DNA from: Prunella strophiata
Lineage: Eukaryota; Chordata; Aves; Passeriformes; Prunellidae
Length of the DNA: 64,000 nucleotides
Assembly (NCBI GenBank): GCA_036583965.1
Contig: JAZBQD010000015.1
Location: 25,952,310-26,016,309 of the forward strand
Direction: 5' to 3'
The position numbers and the translations under genes are program-made. The notes below the pieces were generated by a model. The model saw only the letters and a program-made list of their open reading frames with translations, searched no databases and was not told the origin of the DNA. Numbering within the stretch: the stretch's first letter is position 1; each line of letters begins with the position of its first letter. This document shows positions 37,817 to 51,090 of the stretch, in pieces.

Positions 37817-40194
37817 ATTCTAGACAGTGCTTCATTTTGGAGTCACAGAAAGCAGATTTATTACCAATGGTATCTATTTTTTTATATCTCTATTGTTTCA
37901 AGGAGGCTTGTTTTCAAAACTAGAACAAAACCAAGAAACATGGGTTAACTTTTCTCATTCCAAACTTATTTTATGTAGTAAAATAGTATAGTGACCGCAT
38001 CTGTAAAGAGATTCCATTTCATCTTGTGTCCTGTCAGACCAATGCTACCAATGGAGTATATAGCATTGGTGATTATTGCTGTGATGATAGATGACCCCAA
38101 GAAACTTGCTCTTATTATATATTTTACATCAAAATTGTCCCCTTACTGGAATACATCATCAGAGCAATAGCTCTTTATGCCATCCATCACTTCAGCAATG
38201 CTGCCTGGTGTTATTCATCATAGGGAAGGAACACTTATAAGGCATACATCATCAGAATGATGGTCCTCCATGTACAAGGCAAAATAGCCTTTCTTGATAC
38301 TGCAGGTGTGGTAAGGAATTTATGGGAAACCTTCTCATGATTTTTAAAGAAAATAATTTGTTAAAAATAACTGCACTGCCTAATGATATGTAATATGCAG
38401 GGATTTGATAGCACAGTATTAATTTATGAAATAAACTGAAACAGCTCTTCCAAGTTTCTTTGTAACTAACAGAACACTTCTAAGAGTAAAAAAAAAAAAA
38501 ATATTTTAATAGCATAGTTGGGAGTGGAAACCATGTCACAAGATAGAACAGGAAAGGAAAACTACAAAGCTAAGGCTCCATCACTGGGTCAACCAACTTA
38601 CTTGTCAGGATTCAGAACTCTGAGCAGTGTTTCCTATTGTTAGTCTTTAACTGAGCCTCTGAATTAGCAGCCATTCTGAAAGAACATTTCTTGCACAAGG
38701 ACTATGCAAATATCTTCTTTTCAGTCTAACAGTATCATACACTGCAAAGACATTCCTTTCCAGAATTCTTATCTATGATGAACCTCTTAAGAATATGAAT
38801 ATGAAATTTTTCCTCTTAAAGAACATGAAATTTACCTTTGATATTATCTTCAGCTCCCCTTTTTGAGAGAAGAATACTTTTTCTTTTTTCCACAATGTAC
38901 TCTAACAAAAGACATCATACACAAATGATACAAAGAAAAACTGTTTCAGCACCTGCAAAATCTTAATACTGTTCTTTTGCAACCTGATAGCTGTGCTGCT
39001 ACCTCAGTGACAGCTATGCTGCTACCTTTGCTTCCCTTTCCTGGTATTAGTTGATGGTATGCATGCTGAGGTATTTCCCTTCTGCATTAGAAAACTGAAA
39101 AATTATGTCAGGAATACATTTTATTATAGTGTACATTATCTTATGCCTTTTGGATGTTATTTGAATAGATTTGCAAAATAAGTTATTAACACCTTTGAAT
39201 ACATGCACCATTTGGGAAGTTCAGATTTATTTTATCTTGTCACTATTAGTGACAGTGATTTCTAATAAGTTTATTTATTCTTCTGGAGCCAAATTCAACT
39301 TTGAAGAACTATTACTTCAACCTTAGGGGTTTATGCCATTTTGACTAGCTTTTTCCAATTAACAGCACTACATTTTGTACTAAGCCTAGCAAGTACAATT
39401 CACATGAACTCTACCTTGCAAGTTTATGGCCATGAACCATATAATTTATGCAATCCTACAAACTTAATATTAAGTCCCTGTGTGTTACACAAGCCACACA
39501 GCTTACTTACTTGGCACAGTAATTAAAGAGTCTGAAAGTTTTTCTGTCAAATATAGTATTTAAATCATGGGTAATTCTTGTAGTGTTACCTATGCATTTG
39601 TAATCACTACATTCACTATTAGCTTTGCCACGTTTAGTCTTCTTGAAACACTCAGCTGAGGCAGTTCCACAGTGATAAACACTGCAAAACTGACCACAGA
39701 GTTTTACCTTGGGCAGTTTCTGATTCTTAAAAGAACAGTGCTCTTTAACAGACAATCCAAGTTTAATGCTTTTAAGCCACAAATATTTAATGTCCTGGGA
39801 AGTAAAATAATTTCTGATACTTAAACTGAAAAGCTATTTCAGATGTTTTTAATGCTATTGAGCAGGAACTCAGCCATTTTCTTGAGAAGGTTGTATAAAA
39901 CAGGTTATAGAATTCGAAGTGCACACTATACGTGAAGTGTATAGAATTTTAAGTGTCTACCAAGTGTACATTTAAGTGTCTACCATGAGAGACATTATCA
40001 AGGTTATTTACAGGAAAAGGAACCCATTTGTTTTCATTGTTATTTAACTCCCAGCACAGCAAGAGAGCAGCAGACTATTGCAATAACATTTAGTTAAATC
40101 ATCTTTATTATGGAATTTGAACATAAAGCTTGTGGTTATGCATGTGCTGGCACTTAGTGACCAGTGTCAGCTCTGAATATTAAATAGAAATTTC

Positions 40195-40198
<4 letters not shown>

Positions 40199-40238
<40 letters not shown>
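40199..40238. repeat. Poly(T) run, 40 T
   Basis: Uninterrupted T40, the longest mononucleotide run in the window, about 30 bases before a CR1 tail. CR1 tails are not poly(A), so it is probably independent. Confidence 0.95.
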
Positions 40239-40242
<4 letters not shown>

Positions 40243-40269
40243 AAAAATCTGGTTTCACAGAAATTACTG

Positions 40270-40400
40270 AGCCTTAGACACAGAGAATGGTTGGGGTGGG
40301 AAGGAACCTCTGGAGATTATCTAGTCCAACCTTCCTGCTAAAGCACATTCACCTGGAGCGGGTTCCACAGGATTGCATCCAGGAGGGTTTTGCACATCCT
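40270..40400 (-). mobile_element. CR1 3' tail fragment
   Basis: The plus strand reads cacagagaatggttggggtg, ggaaggaacctctggagatt, then 'tagtccaaccttcctgctaa' and 'ttgcatccaggagggttttg', the reverse complement of a CR1 3' end. It stops where a plus-strand CR1 begins. Confidence 0.85.
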
Positions 40401-40746
40401 TAGGAAAGGGGATTCAGGGGAGATCTTATCATTCTCTACAACAGCCTGAAAGGAAGTTGTGGTAAGGCAGGAGTCTGACTTCTCACAGGTAACAACTGGT
40501 AGGACAAGATAAAATAGCCCCAAGTTGCACCAGGGGAGGGTTGGATTTGATATTAGGAGAAATTTCTGAAAGGATGTTCAGGCTGCCTGGGAAAGGGGTG
40601 GAATCCTCATCTCTGGAAGTGTTCAAAAGGAGTGTGGATGAAGCTCTTGGGGATATGGCATAGTGGTGAACAGAGTGAGGCTGGGTTAATAGTTAGATTC
40701 AATGATCTTAGAGGCCTTTTCCAAACTAAATGATTCTATGATTCTA
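40401..40746 (+). mobile_element. CR1 3' fragment
   Basis: The plus strand carries 'agatcttatcattctctaca', 'gcctgaaaggaagttgtggt', 'ccaagttgcaccaggggagg', 'gatttgatattaggagaaat', 'ctctggaagtgttcaaaagg' and ends 'aatgattctatgattct'. This is the C-terminal RT end plus 3' UTR and tail of a CR1. It is decayed and lies head to head with the minus-strand fragment on its left. Confidence 0.9.
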
Positions 40747-40794
40747 CAAGTGTCATTTGCCTAACCCAAAACTCCTTGATCAAGGAAAAGTCTT

Positions 40795-41680
40795 TTTTTC
40801 TGCAGACTTGCCTCCAGTGTCTGGGCTTCCTAGGGCTGGCCTTAGCAGTAAAGACTGAAGCAAAGAAGAAATTCAGTAACTCTGCCTTTTCTGTATTCTT
40901 CATCATCAGGTACCCACCTGAATCATCATCAGGCCCACATTTTCCTTAATCTTCCTTTTGATACTGATATACTTGTGTTGTCCTTGACATCCCTTGGAAC
41001 ATTTAATTCCACCTGGACCTTAGCCTTCCTCATCACATCTCTGCATAGTCTGACAATGTTCCCATACCCATTCTAAGCAGCCCATCCCCTTTTCCACATT
41101 TTTTACACTTTCTTCTTCTCTTGATTTTTGCCAGAAGCTCCTTGCTTATACATGCAGTTCTCCTGGCTCCTTTTCTGTATTTCCTACTCTTGGGGGTACA
41201 TTGCTCTTGAGCCTGTAGGAGAAAATCCTTGCATGCTAATCAGCTTTCTTGGCCCCTTTTCCCTCCAGGGCTTATTTTCATGTTGTTCTCCCAAGCAGAT
41301 CTTTGTAGAGGATAAACCCTGGTCTCCTGAAGTCCAGGAGAATGAGCTTGCTGTGGCAACTTCGTTGCTGCCCTAAAGATCTTGTCAAGATCCCTTCAAC
41401 CCAGGCTGCCCTTGAGCTTCACAATCCCACCAGAGTTTCTTTGCTGATGAGAACAAGGTCCAGCATAGCTCCTCACTTTGTTGGCTCCTCTGTCACTTGG
41501 AGAAAGAATTTAGCAGCAATGTATTCCAGGAACCTCATGGATTTCTTATGCCCTTCTGCATTATTCCTCCAGCAGATATTGAGGTGGTTGAAAGACTCCA
41601 GGAGAACCAGTGAGTGTGAGGCTGCTTCCATCTGTCCACAAAGGGCCTCATCCCCTTTGCCCAGACCCCATTAAAATGTT
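40795..41680 (-). mobile_element. CR1 fragment, endonuclease C-terminus to RT linker
   Basis: This segment carries the part of CR1 ORF2 upstream of RT. On the minus strand from about 41600 it translates to a decayed apurinic endonuclease C-terminus: ESFNHLNI (the family has GDFNHPDI), GHKKSMRFLEYI, FFLQVTEEPTKWGAMLDLVL (about 41530-41450). The DNA to about 40795 corresponds to the endonuclease-RT linker. The catalytic GD of the family motif reads ES, so it is inactive. It may be the 5' part of the same minus-strand element whose tail is at 40270, with RT deleted and a plus-strand CR1 inserted, or a separate insertion. Confidence 0.88.
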
Positions 41681-44600
41681 AGCTGTCCCTGCCCTCTCTA
41701 CATTAAGTATTATTTTGTAAGAATGAAGAGTGCAACATGAAAAGGATGTCCATCACTGGTCTAAAGTATACTGCTTGTTCATTAATTGTGAAAAAAATAA
41801 GAATGAAATACAAGAAAATACTCGGCTGCAGCTTGTTTTCAGCTATATACAACTTGGAATGTCAAGATAAAAGTTCAAACACATTTCCTCTGATAATCTA
41901 TTAGGCACCATAAGTAGCTCTATGCAATGTATGAAAAACAAATAAAATGTTTCATTAAACCCTCTATGCTTTAATGCAGTACCTATGTTATATCACTTAG
42001 AACATTCAGGAAGTGGAATTTTATATGAAACAGATAGGGAATATAAAATAGTTACATTCTAAAGTAGAACTACTATATTAATGAGGGAATATTTACTCAT
42101 TTAGAACAATGTTCTTAAAAGATGTGAGGGAAGGAAACAGTGTTTTAAAAGTTATATTCATGTTATTATAGCTTTAGTGGGCCTAGAAGAATTATCCTTT
42201 ATTTTCTGGTATCAAAATTGTGGGAAAATTCAGGTATAGCCATAATCAGTATTCAGCCATTGTTCCAATTCCCCCATGTACAACACTTTTTTAGATATCA
42301 AAAGAACTTTCCTGGCTAGCAACCAGGCAATTATTCATGTTTAAAAAACAGTTCTACTGCCACTGAGATAAGACTATTGTGTAGATGTCTAGCCCACATG
42401 AAACAAATTACAAATCTCAATTCTGGCTTCAAGCATTTCTTTGAGTATAATTAAAGATTTAGGAATGAAAGGTCTAAGGTAAACCAGGTAGCTAAAACTT
42501 ATTTAGACATTTTAAAGCTCTTGATAGAAGTTCCTTACTATATATGAGACACTGAAAAATAGCTGATCAATACTGCAAACTGTTATAATTAATAAATAAA
42601 GGATAGAAATTGAAACAATGGGAATAAATAAGGAAAAAAATATGTTACTTTCTCTTGGAGTGAAGAGTATCCTACTTCAAGAACAGTTTCTCAAGGTTTA
42701 TAATGTGTAACTCTCAGAATGAAAGTAATTTAATAGTGCATTGATTTCAGGGATCAGGACTGTTAAGTTTAAACAGTAATTTGAAAGAAGTAAATAAAGT
42801 TGCAAAAAAAGCTGTTGGTGATTACCTTTTCCTGTTGTTGAATGCTGCAGGCTCTGAGATTGCAAAAAATTCACAAAATTTTCCGGTCCCATAACAAAAT
42901 CATGCACCAACAAAGGCAAGGAAAATTACATGGAAGTAATTATTTTGGTCTCTTTATACTCCCTGATAGCTTCTCAGTGGCTGAAAGCACTGTGGAAAGA
43001 AAGCTAAACAATTTTAGTAGAAACCAATTAATAGTCTGATGAACCATGGAACAGTCGTAACAGTAAATAGCATACTATGATAGATAAAATTAGAAAGGGA
43101 CTAATAGACATTATATGTAATTGCCTTCACTGCAGTTGTGGGATGACTGTGTGTGATGATGATATTAAGGCTAAAAGACTTCTTTTCAAACTTCAAAATC
43201 AAATATTTTCTCTTCCTATACTGTCTGTGGATCTACTTTAATCTCAGAACCTTCCTTGTGCAAGTGATGTTCAAGCAAGAATGTACTGGAATAGTAGAGC
43301 CATTTAGGCAATATTAGTTCCCTGCCTTTGAGAAAACATCTGCAGCTGAGTATGAAATCCAGAAACCTAGCTGTCCTGAAGGGCCCTCAGTACTGTGATC
43401 AGCAAAGCTGATGACTTCCAAGATATTTATGATGCTTCTGGGAAAAGCATCTTGGCCCTGATGCACATCGGGGGGAGTAAAACAGTGTCATATCTGTTCT
43501 CTAGGTTACCTGGCAGCAGAGGTAGAAATATTTTTTTCTTTGGTCTGTTGGTTTTAACTAGCATTTAAAAAAAAATGCTTAAGGATTGAAATAAACTTTA
43601 CAATCTGGCTCTGAATAATGTTTTCCTTCAAAAGAAGCTAGTTATGAAATTTGGACAACATTTCCAGCCATATTTTCCTGAACAGTTCTTTTCAAATAAT
43701 CTTAGCATAGTAACAATAAATCAAATTGTAGACATACACAGAGTTATGGTATGCTGAATTAAGAGTGGTGTGAGTGATATCTTGCATTGAAATAAGTAGC
43801 TAACAATATCATGAAAGCAAATGGCAAAAAAAAAATGCAGCAAAAAATATAGCTTTCCAATAGTAAACCATGTAATAATTTTCAGTATAATTCTTTTCCA
43901 TGACTAAAAGTTAGATGAAATATATTTTAAAGCTGTCCCCTTTCTTGTTTTTCTTTGACCAGATCGTGTCCTGTGCACCTTCATTTATTTTATATATTTG
44001 CTAAATCAACTTTGGCAATAAAACAAAAGTCTAAGATATCTTTCAGAGAAGTTGTCATTGCCTACAAGGATGCCTTACAAGTTCCTATTTAGAAAATACC
44101 TTATTTTCAGACAAATTACTTGTAAGGCTGTAGAGTACACATAGTACATAGCATCAGTTCTGGATATTATATCACAAGGTAGTGCTTCCTTTTGCATAAT
44201 AAGTCTGCATGTTTACCTTAAGGAATGTCAATCATTCTATATTCAGACTGCCTGTCAGTTAGACAGCTGCAATGAAAGACTGTTTAAATACTTCCCAGCA
44301 ATTATTGCAGATTAAAAATGTTGCTCTTTTTTTTAACATACTCCCCTCCGCAAAAACTAAAAGGTAAATGGTCCTCCTTTCTTCATGAAAAACTGCCAGT
44401 CTCACTGACTTTGGTGGAAACCTCAGATTTCCAAATTGTTGGCATTACAGGTTAAAATAACCAAACTTCACACTTGAAGTCCATAGAAGCACACATGACA
44501 CATCTCCTATATGCTGACCATGCCAAGGAGAACCACGCAAGAAATGCAAAGATAATTCACTTGCATGCAATAGTGCTGTTCTGGGGTCCTGTCTGCCAAG

Positions 44601-45599
44601 CCATATGTGTACAGTTCTGTTTTCTTAGCTTTTCTTTCCCTGTCTTGCTGAGTACTCTAAAAGGATTCAGAACAATAGGATCACAGACTCAAAGTATGTC
44701 TGACAGCAAGCTTGGTTCTATTTACCAATCGTTTACAGCTTATAACTCACATAAAATAACCCATAATACTTCTTTACTTCTATCAAAAACTACACAGAAG
44801 TTGCATTTATACTTTAGAAGCTTCCCTGTATATGAGCCAGGCTCTGCTTCAATGTCTTTTTTTATTTCCATTGCCCAATAGAAGATATTTTCTCTCCTAA
44901 ATCTTAGTGGCTTTACTGAGATTGCTGCAATTGTTCTCCTGAACCCATTTCTTCTTGCTCCCTGGAACTGTGTTGTAAACTGTGTGCTGTGGCAATCATG
45001 AACACCTGCAAGCATGCAGTTTGTGAACCTGCTTGTGTGACCCACTGCTGCCTTTTCAGCCTTTCTTTACACATAGTTATTTTGATAACTGGTTTCCTAG
45101 TGTTCTCTAAACTTTTCCCTTAGTCCTACAGTTAAGACAGGCTTTTCTTAACTACTTCCTTTTCAACATTTACAATTTTTGGAACAAGCAGTTTTTCTAT
45201 ATTCATACACATATTCATTGTGTATGAACCTAATCCTAATACTACAGCTGCCTGACCATATCCTGTTCTATTCTTAGGAGGTGTCTCAACAATCAGATAC
45301 CAAAAATGATACATAACATAAAATACTTTTTTTTTTTCCATAAGCAGAATACTGTTTCACACATAAAGATCAGTGTGCAACAATGAGAGATACACCCCAT
45401 ATAAAAAGCACCTCCAAGCTTTCTGAATTTCTAAAACTAGAGATTATTTTCACTCTGAAGCCTATCTTCAAGAAAAAGTCAGCCAAAGCTTCACACTAAG
45501 CACATACTTAGTGTTGTGCATTGCTGTAGCCATTACTTCCACATGACATAAAGTACAGTCTCAACAGCCAGTCTAGAGAAACAGATTTTCTCTTCAAGT

Positions 45600-45635
45600 T
45601 AATCTTACCATGGCCTGTTGGCCATGGTAAGATTA
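45600..45635. repeat. Perfect inverted repeat / hairpin, 16-bp arms, 4-nt loop
   Basis: The left arm (45600-45615) ends ccatggcc and the right arm (45620-45635) starts ggccatgg. The arms are perfectly complementary over 16 bp around the loop TGTT. No element borders or gene are seen next to it. It could be a cruciform-forming palindrome created by replication template switching, or a short structured RNA element. Confidence 0.97.
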
Positions 45636-47385
45636 TGTATGCAGAAATACAGGAAGAAACACTCTGGCTTAAGGAATTAATTTGAATAACATTAAGTGTA
45701 CATTGAAACATGTCAGCTATCCTATTCCCTGGCTATGATGACACTGGGTTGTTCATAAAGGGAAGTAAGATATTTTCACTGAATCAGAATGTTCAAATCA
45801 ATTGCTAAATTTACTTTTTGTTAGTAGGTAAGTAAAGGTTATTCCATAATAATAATGCATCTATGGTAATATGATAATAAGTAAGGATGTAATTTTGCTA
45901 ATAGTGATCTGTGCTGTCAATAATAATTAAATTCTTCAGTGTTAACCACTGTGATTAAGAAATGATTAGAAAATGAATATTTAAAGTAGAGTGTAAAATT
46001 CATGCACACAGAATATTTCCTTGGAGCTTCCCTTATTAGTTTTGGACATCATGGTAAGCCTCTTCTGCTGAAGAATCGTAAGCTAATCAATATAAATAGC
46101 ATAAACTATTTTGATTTTAATCACAAAGGGTGATCCATTACTTTCTCTTTATTCAATATGTCTGGCATGAAATGAACCTAGAAAACTTTTTTTTTTCTTA
46201 TTAATGTTTAGGCCTTCCATGATTTTAGATTTTTCAAATGTGGTTCACAGATCCTGGCAGATCTGTGCCACTGACAAATCTGATCCTCAAAGCATCTCTC
46301 CATCTCCCATAGTGTAAATACCTGCCTACCTTTAAGAGCCAGTACCTGTTTCTCTGAAGCAGATATCCTGTAGCCAGATGTGTTCACATCTGTATTCTAA
46401 AGATTTTTTGACTAAATTAAAGTGAACATAGCATTTTATAATGTTTATGGTATAAGACTGAAAATTTGTCCAGCCTTACATATTTCCCCACCTATGAGAC
46501 AAACTCCTTCCTCACATGAAATGATAAATCCTAGAAATGCTGAAGATTTTCTTTCATACAGCTGTGACACACACACTCAAATCTTGCTTTATCTGTTTCC
46601 ATAGTAAGTCACTATCTGGCTGAATTGGTTTATACAGGATGGAGATCAAAGGGCTGTCCAGAAACAAGGTTTACAGCCAGCACTGGAAGCACTGAAGTAT
46701 AGCCTGCTGTGAAATCAGACACTAGCTGTTCCTAATCCCTTTCCAATAAACAAGGCCAATGTTTTGGGAAAAACATATAATTATTTTACTTTCAGAGTGG
46801 GCCTTAGGTAATTCACAGATTGTTAAAGGAAAACTATCATAACAAACCAAGGAATAAAATAAATGCTGTGTATCCATTTCTAGACAGTGCTAGAATCCCA
46901 TTAATAGCTTGGTCATGTCAGCAGATCTGTCAGACCCTGCAATTTGAATATGCAAATGACTCACAGCTTTCTCTCACTCCTCTCCCAGTGCTAAGGCTCC
47001 ATAGATGATTTTGCATTAAATGTGATGCCAACTGTACATCAAAGAATTAAATCTGCTCCGTAGATTACTTTGTATTTTATATGGCTTCACACAAAGCTGC
47101 CTTCCTCTCAGCTGCAAGATTTACAAGGTACAGGACTTACAGGTTATCGAGGACTGCATACCTCACCTGATTTATGAACTGCCCACTCTTGGATGAGAGG
47201 AGGGATTTAGAATAACACAGGGGACTGTGAGGACACATGAAACACAGACATCTATCTTCAGGAACACAAGGCTACCTTGAAATCACTCAAATCCTGCTGG
47301 ATTACAGTGAGCAGAGAACTGGCTTTTGTTTCGTATATTCCCAGACCATGAGACAAATAGACAAATAATTGAATGTGACAGGGAG

Positions 47386-47405
47386 AAAAAAAAAAAAAAA
47401 AAAAA
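47386..47405. repeat. Poly(A) run, 20 A
   Basis: Uninterrupted A20. No retrocopy recognised upstream. Confidence 0.95.
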
Positions 47406-49215
47406 GAATGCTGCTGGGCTTTCAGGGCCAGGAGTTTATCAGCATATTGCCAGGCAAAACTAAGCCCTAAATGTTACAAAGACAAATGAACAAATGACAA
47501 ATTCACACTAATCATAGATGTCTTCTCTCCTTAATCACTGGGTTATTCCTAATGGTTTCCTCAAACCCTCCAGATTCCTTTCACAGGCTGGACTTTAAAA
47601 GGCCACTTGGGTTAAGCAGAGAGACAAAAGCAATTAAAAAATCTGCCCGTCAGTGTTTTATCTAGCACTGATACTCCAGGTCACTGTTAAGAAAAAACAT
47701 TAAAAAACAGATCCTCAGATGTTTCACTTCTTCAATGAACAGCTAAAGGTAAGAAATTTTCTCTAAAATGGAATATAGTAATGTGTCTTAGCCTTTTACC
47801 ATTTTATCTTTCAGCTAGCCACTACATTTTCTCCCCCAAATTAACAAGGTCATCAACAATTAAAGAACAAAAGAACTAGCCAATCACTTGTAAAATGTGG
47901 AAAAGTGAATGCAGAATACCACACTACTAAATTTTTGGGAATAGTTGGGATATTAATATTGTGAAGCATCATTTTTGTTGCAAAACTTGTAGACACCATG
48001 TTAATGTTATTCTCTATTTCATTTAAGGGATCCATTTTTTGGCACAACTGCTTTCTATGGGCCTAGTTGCTATGGTAAAGAGCCATTTTGGAGGTAATAG
48101 TTCCAAAATTTTATTTCAGTACAAAGCCCTGTAAATAGTGTGCTTTTATGGGGGAAAAAAAAAATGTCTATTTTCTAATGTAAACCTTCAAAGAGTCAGG
48201 CAAATTAAAAAATTAGGACTTCTTTTTACAGAAGAATGATATGTATAAAGACATGTCTAATACCAAACCTGTATAATATGGGGAGAACTTATCCCAGATG
48301 TGCCCCAAAATGAAAAAGCTTTTGCCTCCTCAGTTTACTGTATATTCCAGGCATGAATTTTTATTGGGTTGGGGTCTTTTTGTAGTAGCAAATTTTGGAA
48401 TTTCAGTTCTCTGCTACTGTATTTTCCTTTAGTGAAAGCAAAACTAAAACAATCCCAAACTTTACTTATAACAAACTGATGAAGAGAAGGCATGACAGTA
48501 GAATTGGTAAATTTTAATTGTAAGTTCATGGGAGAAAACTAATATTTGTGGACCCTTTTTGTGTTCATATTTAAACACTATTTTAATGCCATATTTATGT
48601 ACAATCACATTTTTAAAAATTATCATAATTTATGTGCTTGAAAGAAAAAAACAACTTCTTCCTAATAACTGATAGAAAACAATCATGTCAATCATTCAAA
48701 TTTAATCAGAAAAGAAAAATTAGAAAAGAAAAATGTAAAACAGAGGTTTCTTAGTAAATAAGAATAAAATCATTGCCAAATATATGTTCCATTTTTTCAG
48801 GGGAGGATTTATAAACTGTTTGAACAATACAAAGGTAAAGGATTTGGACTCTTCTGTGAGTCACCCATGATCTCAAGCAGAAAATGAGTGCCTGTTTCTT
48901 AGCAGGTTTTGTTGCAAGAGGGCTGTCATGCCTCTAAGAATGTGCTTTTTCCAATTTAAAGTGATCTTCAAACTTGGAATGCTTTCAATGGCATTTAAAC
49001 AAGAATAAAAAAGCTTGTCATCTTAGTGATATGTCAGTTGGTACTATGTTCTCTGAATGCAAAGGTAAAAATGGTAAAAATTATTTGAGTTGTAACAGTG
49101 AAAAATGTGTGTTCAAGTGCTTTTGGTTCTGAGATGGACAATTCACAACCAATTTTTAGATATCAGAGGTCTATCAGTTTATTATGTCTTAATAGCTAGA
49201 AGAAGAAAGACACAC

Positions 49216-49235
49216 TTTTTTTTTTTTTTTTTTTT
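49216..49235. repeat. Poly(T) run, 20 T
   Basis: Uninterrupted T20 preceded by cacac. No retrocopy recognised on the minus strand. Confidence 0.95.
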
Positions 49236-51061
49236 CAGTAAGAATAAATTATGGAGCCTGAAGGAAGAAAAGTGAAATATCCTATGTCCTGTGAAGCAAA
49301 GTTAACCTGAAATCATTTCTAGAGAGAAATTGCAATAAGAAACTTATTTTCAGGAATCTCAGAGCACAAATGGGGTGCAAACCTCATCAATTTATCTTGA
49401 GTACCATAGCTCTTCATTCCAGATGCAGCTCAAGTCTTCAGGCTTCTCTGATAGTGAAATTCAGTTGCAGTAAAACCCTAAGGTATCCATTTACCCAATT
49501 AAAGCTTTTTACAATGATTGAAGAGGCACAGATGCAGGCACAGGGAATGCTTATGAGTTTAAACTTTCCCTATAATCTAATGAAACTCTGCAATGAAAAT
49601 GTCTCACAGTCCTTGGGTTAGAGATTAAAGCTACATATCTTTCTTTTGGATATAGAATTTTCACTTGTTACTCAGAAATAACACCTGACAGTATAAATAC
49701 ATACATGTTCATCCTGTCCACTTTCAGATGCCATTAGTTTGCAAAAGATATGAATCAAAAAAGCTTAGCAGAAATCAAATGGCATTGCACAAGTCCTTTT
49801 TGGAGCCCATGGTATCACTCAGATTTCATGGCCTGTCTGGTTGCTTCTTACTGAACTCCTCTGCAGTCCCTCCCAAGGCTCTAAAGGCTAACAGTATGAT
49901 CTGAAGCTTTTGCAGCTCATATGTCTTAAGGTTTTAGACATTATTTCAGGTTCCTTTCAAAATATGTACTGTGTTGCTTTATTTTTGAAAAGTAGCTTCA
50001 TAAAGAGGTAACTTGAGCCTAAAAAATGAAGTACCTCAACTCTCAATTCAAATTCAAATTGAGTGAAAACCTTTCTGAAAGCTGTAAAGAGACTGACTCA
50101 CAAATTATTCCCCAACACTCTGCCTTTCCCAGCTTATTCTCTTTTGATGGCATTCAGAAGGAAAGAAAATCTATTATCGCAGAATGTCAGTCTAATGGTA
50201 GAAATGTTGAAATTTCTAACAGTTTCCTCTTGTGACATTTGCCACAAGACTCACAGTGTAAAAATTCTGTGAATTAGAGAATATAGACTCCATTACTCTC
50301 TGAAGGTCACTATTAAGACAGACTACGTAGAATATTCATTTATTTCATTACTGCTATGTTTCTCTTGCTGATGATACCATGCTAGCTACATGTCCTACAT
50401 TTGCAAAGAGATTTCCAATCATCCTTAATGTTAAGAGACACACCTCAGTTTGAATAAACATACTATTCTCAGTTTCCATCAATTTTAATTTACTTGAAGC
50501 TTGTTCTGTTGCTACTGGAAACTGGACAACACACAGAAGTGAAAACTGCAGACTAATACTGGGGTATGGTACATACTGCATCATCCAGTGAACAAAAGAA
50601 TTAGAAAAAAAATTATTCACTGCATATATTAGATTTTGCCACTGAAATTCTTTAAGTATTTTTTAACAGAAAGAATTTAAATACATAATTGGATTTACTG
50701 ACTTGCTTCTTTTAGTTCTGGTGTTCTACTCATTTACTATCTTGCCTAGGATAATTAGAACCATCACTAAGAAATATTTAGATAGCTCTCCAGGCCAAAT
50801 GTAGCAAAACTGAATAGGGGGAATAGGTGAAGTGGGAGAATTGGCAATTTAGAAGATAAGAATTTCTTTTTCTCAAAGATGAAAACAGATATCTTTCATC
50901 AGAGTTATGTTCATATTTTGATGGTGTTCTACATTAAAATAATTCTTTTTAGTCCTCAGATAAATGAAATGTCAATCAAACATCTACTTGTCTTCATCTT
51001 TTAATAAAGTGCTAGTGGCCAAAATGCATTTAAAAGGTCAAGGAACTTTAAGCATTTGGGA

Positions 51062-51090
51062 AGCAGAGACGGAGCTTTTCTGTCTCTGCT
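51062..51090. repeat. Short hairpin, 12-bp stem with one G-T pair
   Basis: agcagagacgga, loop gcttt, tctgtctctgct. The stem is too short for a typical microRNA precursor and the flanks do not extend the pairing. Confidence 0.85.

Larger units (their letters stand above)
33196..40198. other. AT-rich non-coding stretch, possible conserved elements
   Basis: Seven kilobases with no recognisable gene or dispersed repeat, the longest repeat-poor interval together with 41.7-53.4 kb. It has short direct repeats (34718-34768; 38151-38256; 38989-39027) and homeodomain/octamer-type motifs near 37400-37820. The lack of young repeats could reflect constraint, but that needs alignment to test. Confidence 0.4.

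Noticed and set aside
44474..44881. 135-codon open frame on the plus strand
   Set aside because: I recognise no domain, and an overlapping 101-codon antisense frame is equally featureless.
51062..51090. Possible microRNA precursor hairpin
   Set aside because: The stem is only 12 bp with no extension in the flanks, shorter than known precursors.
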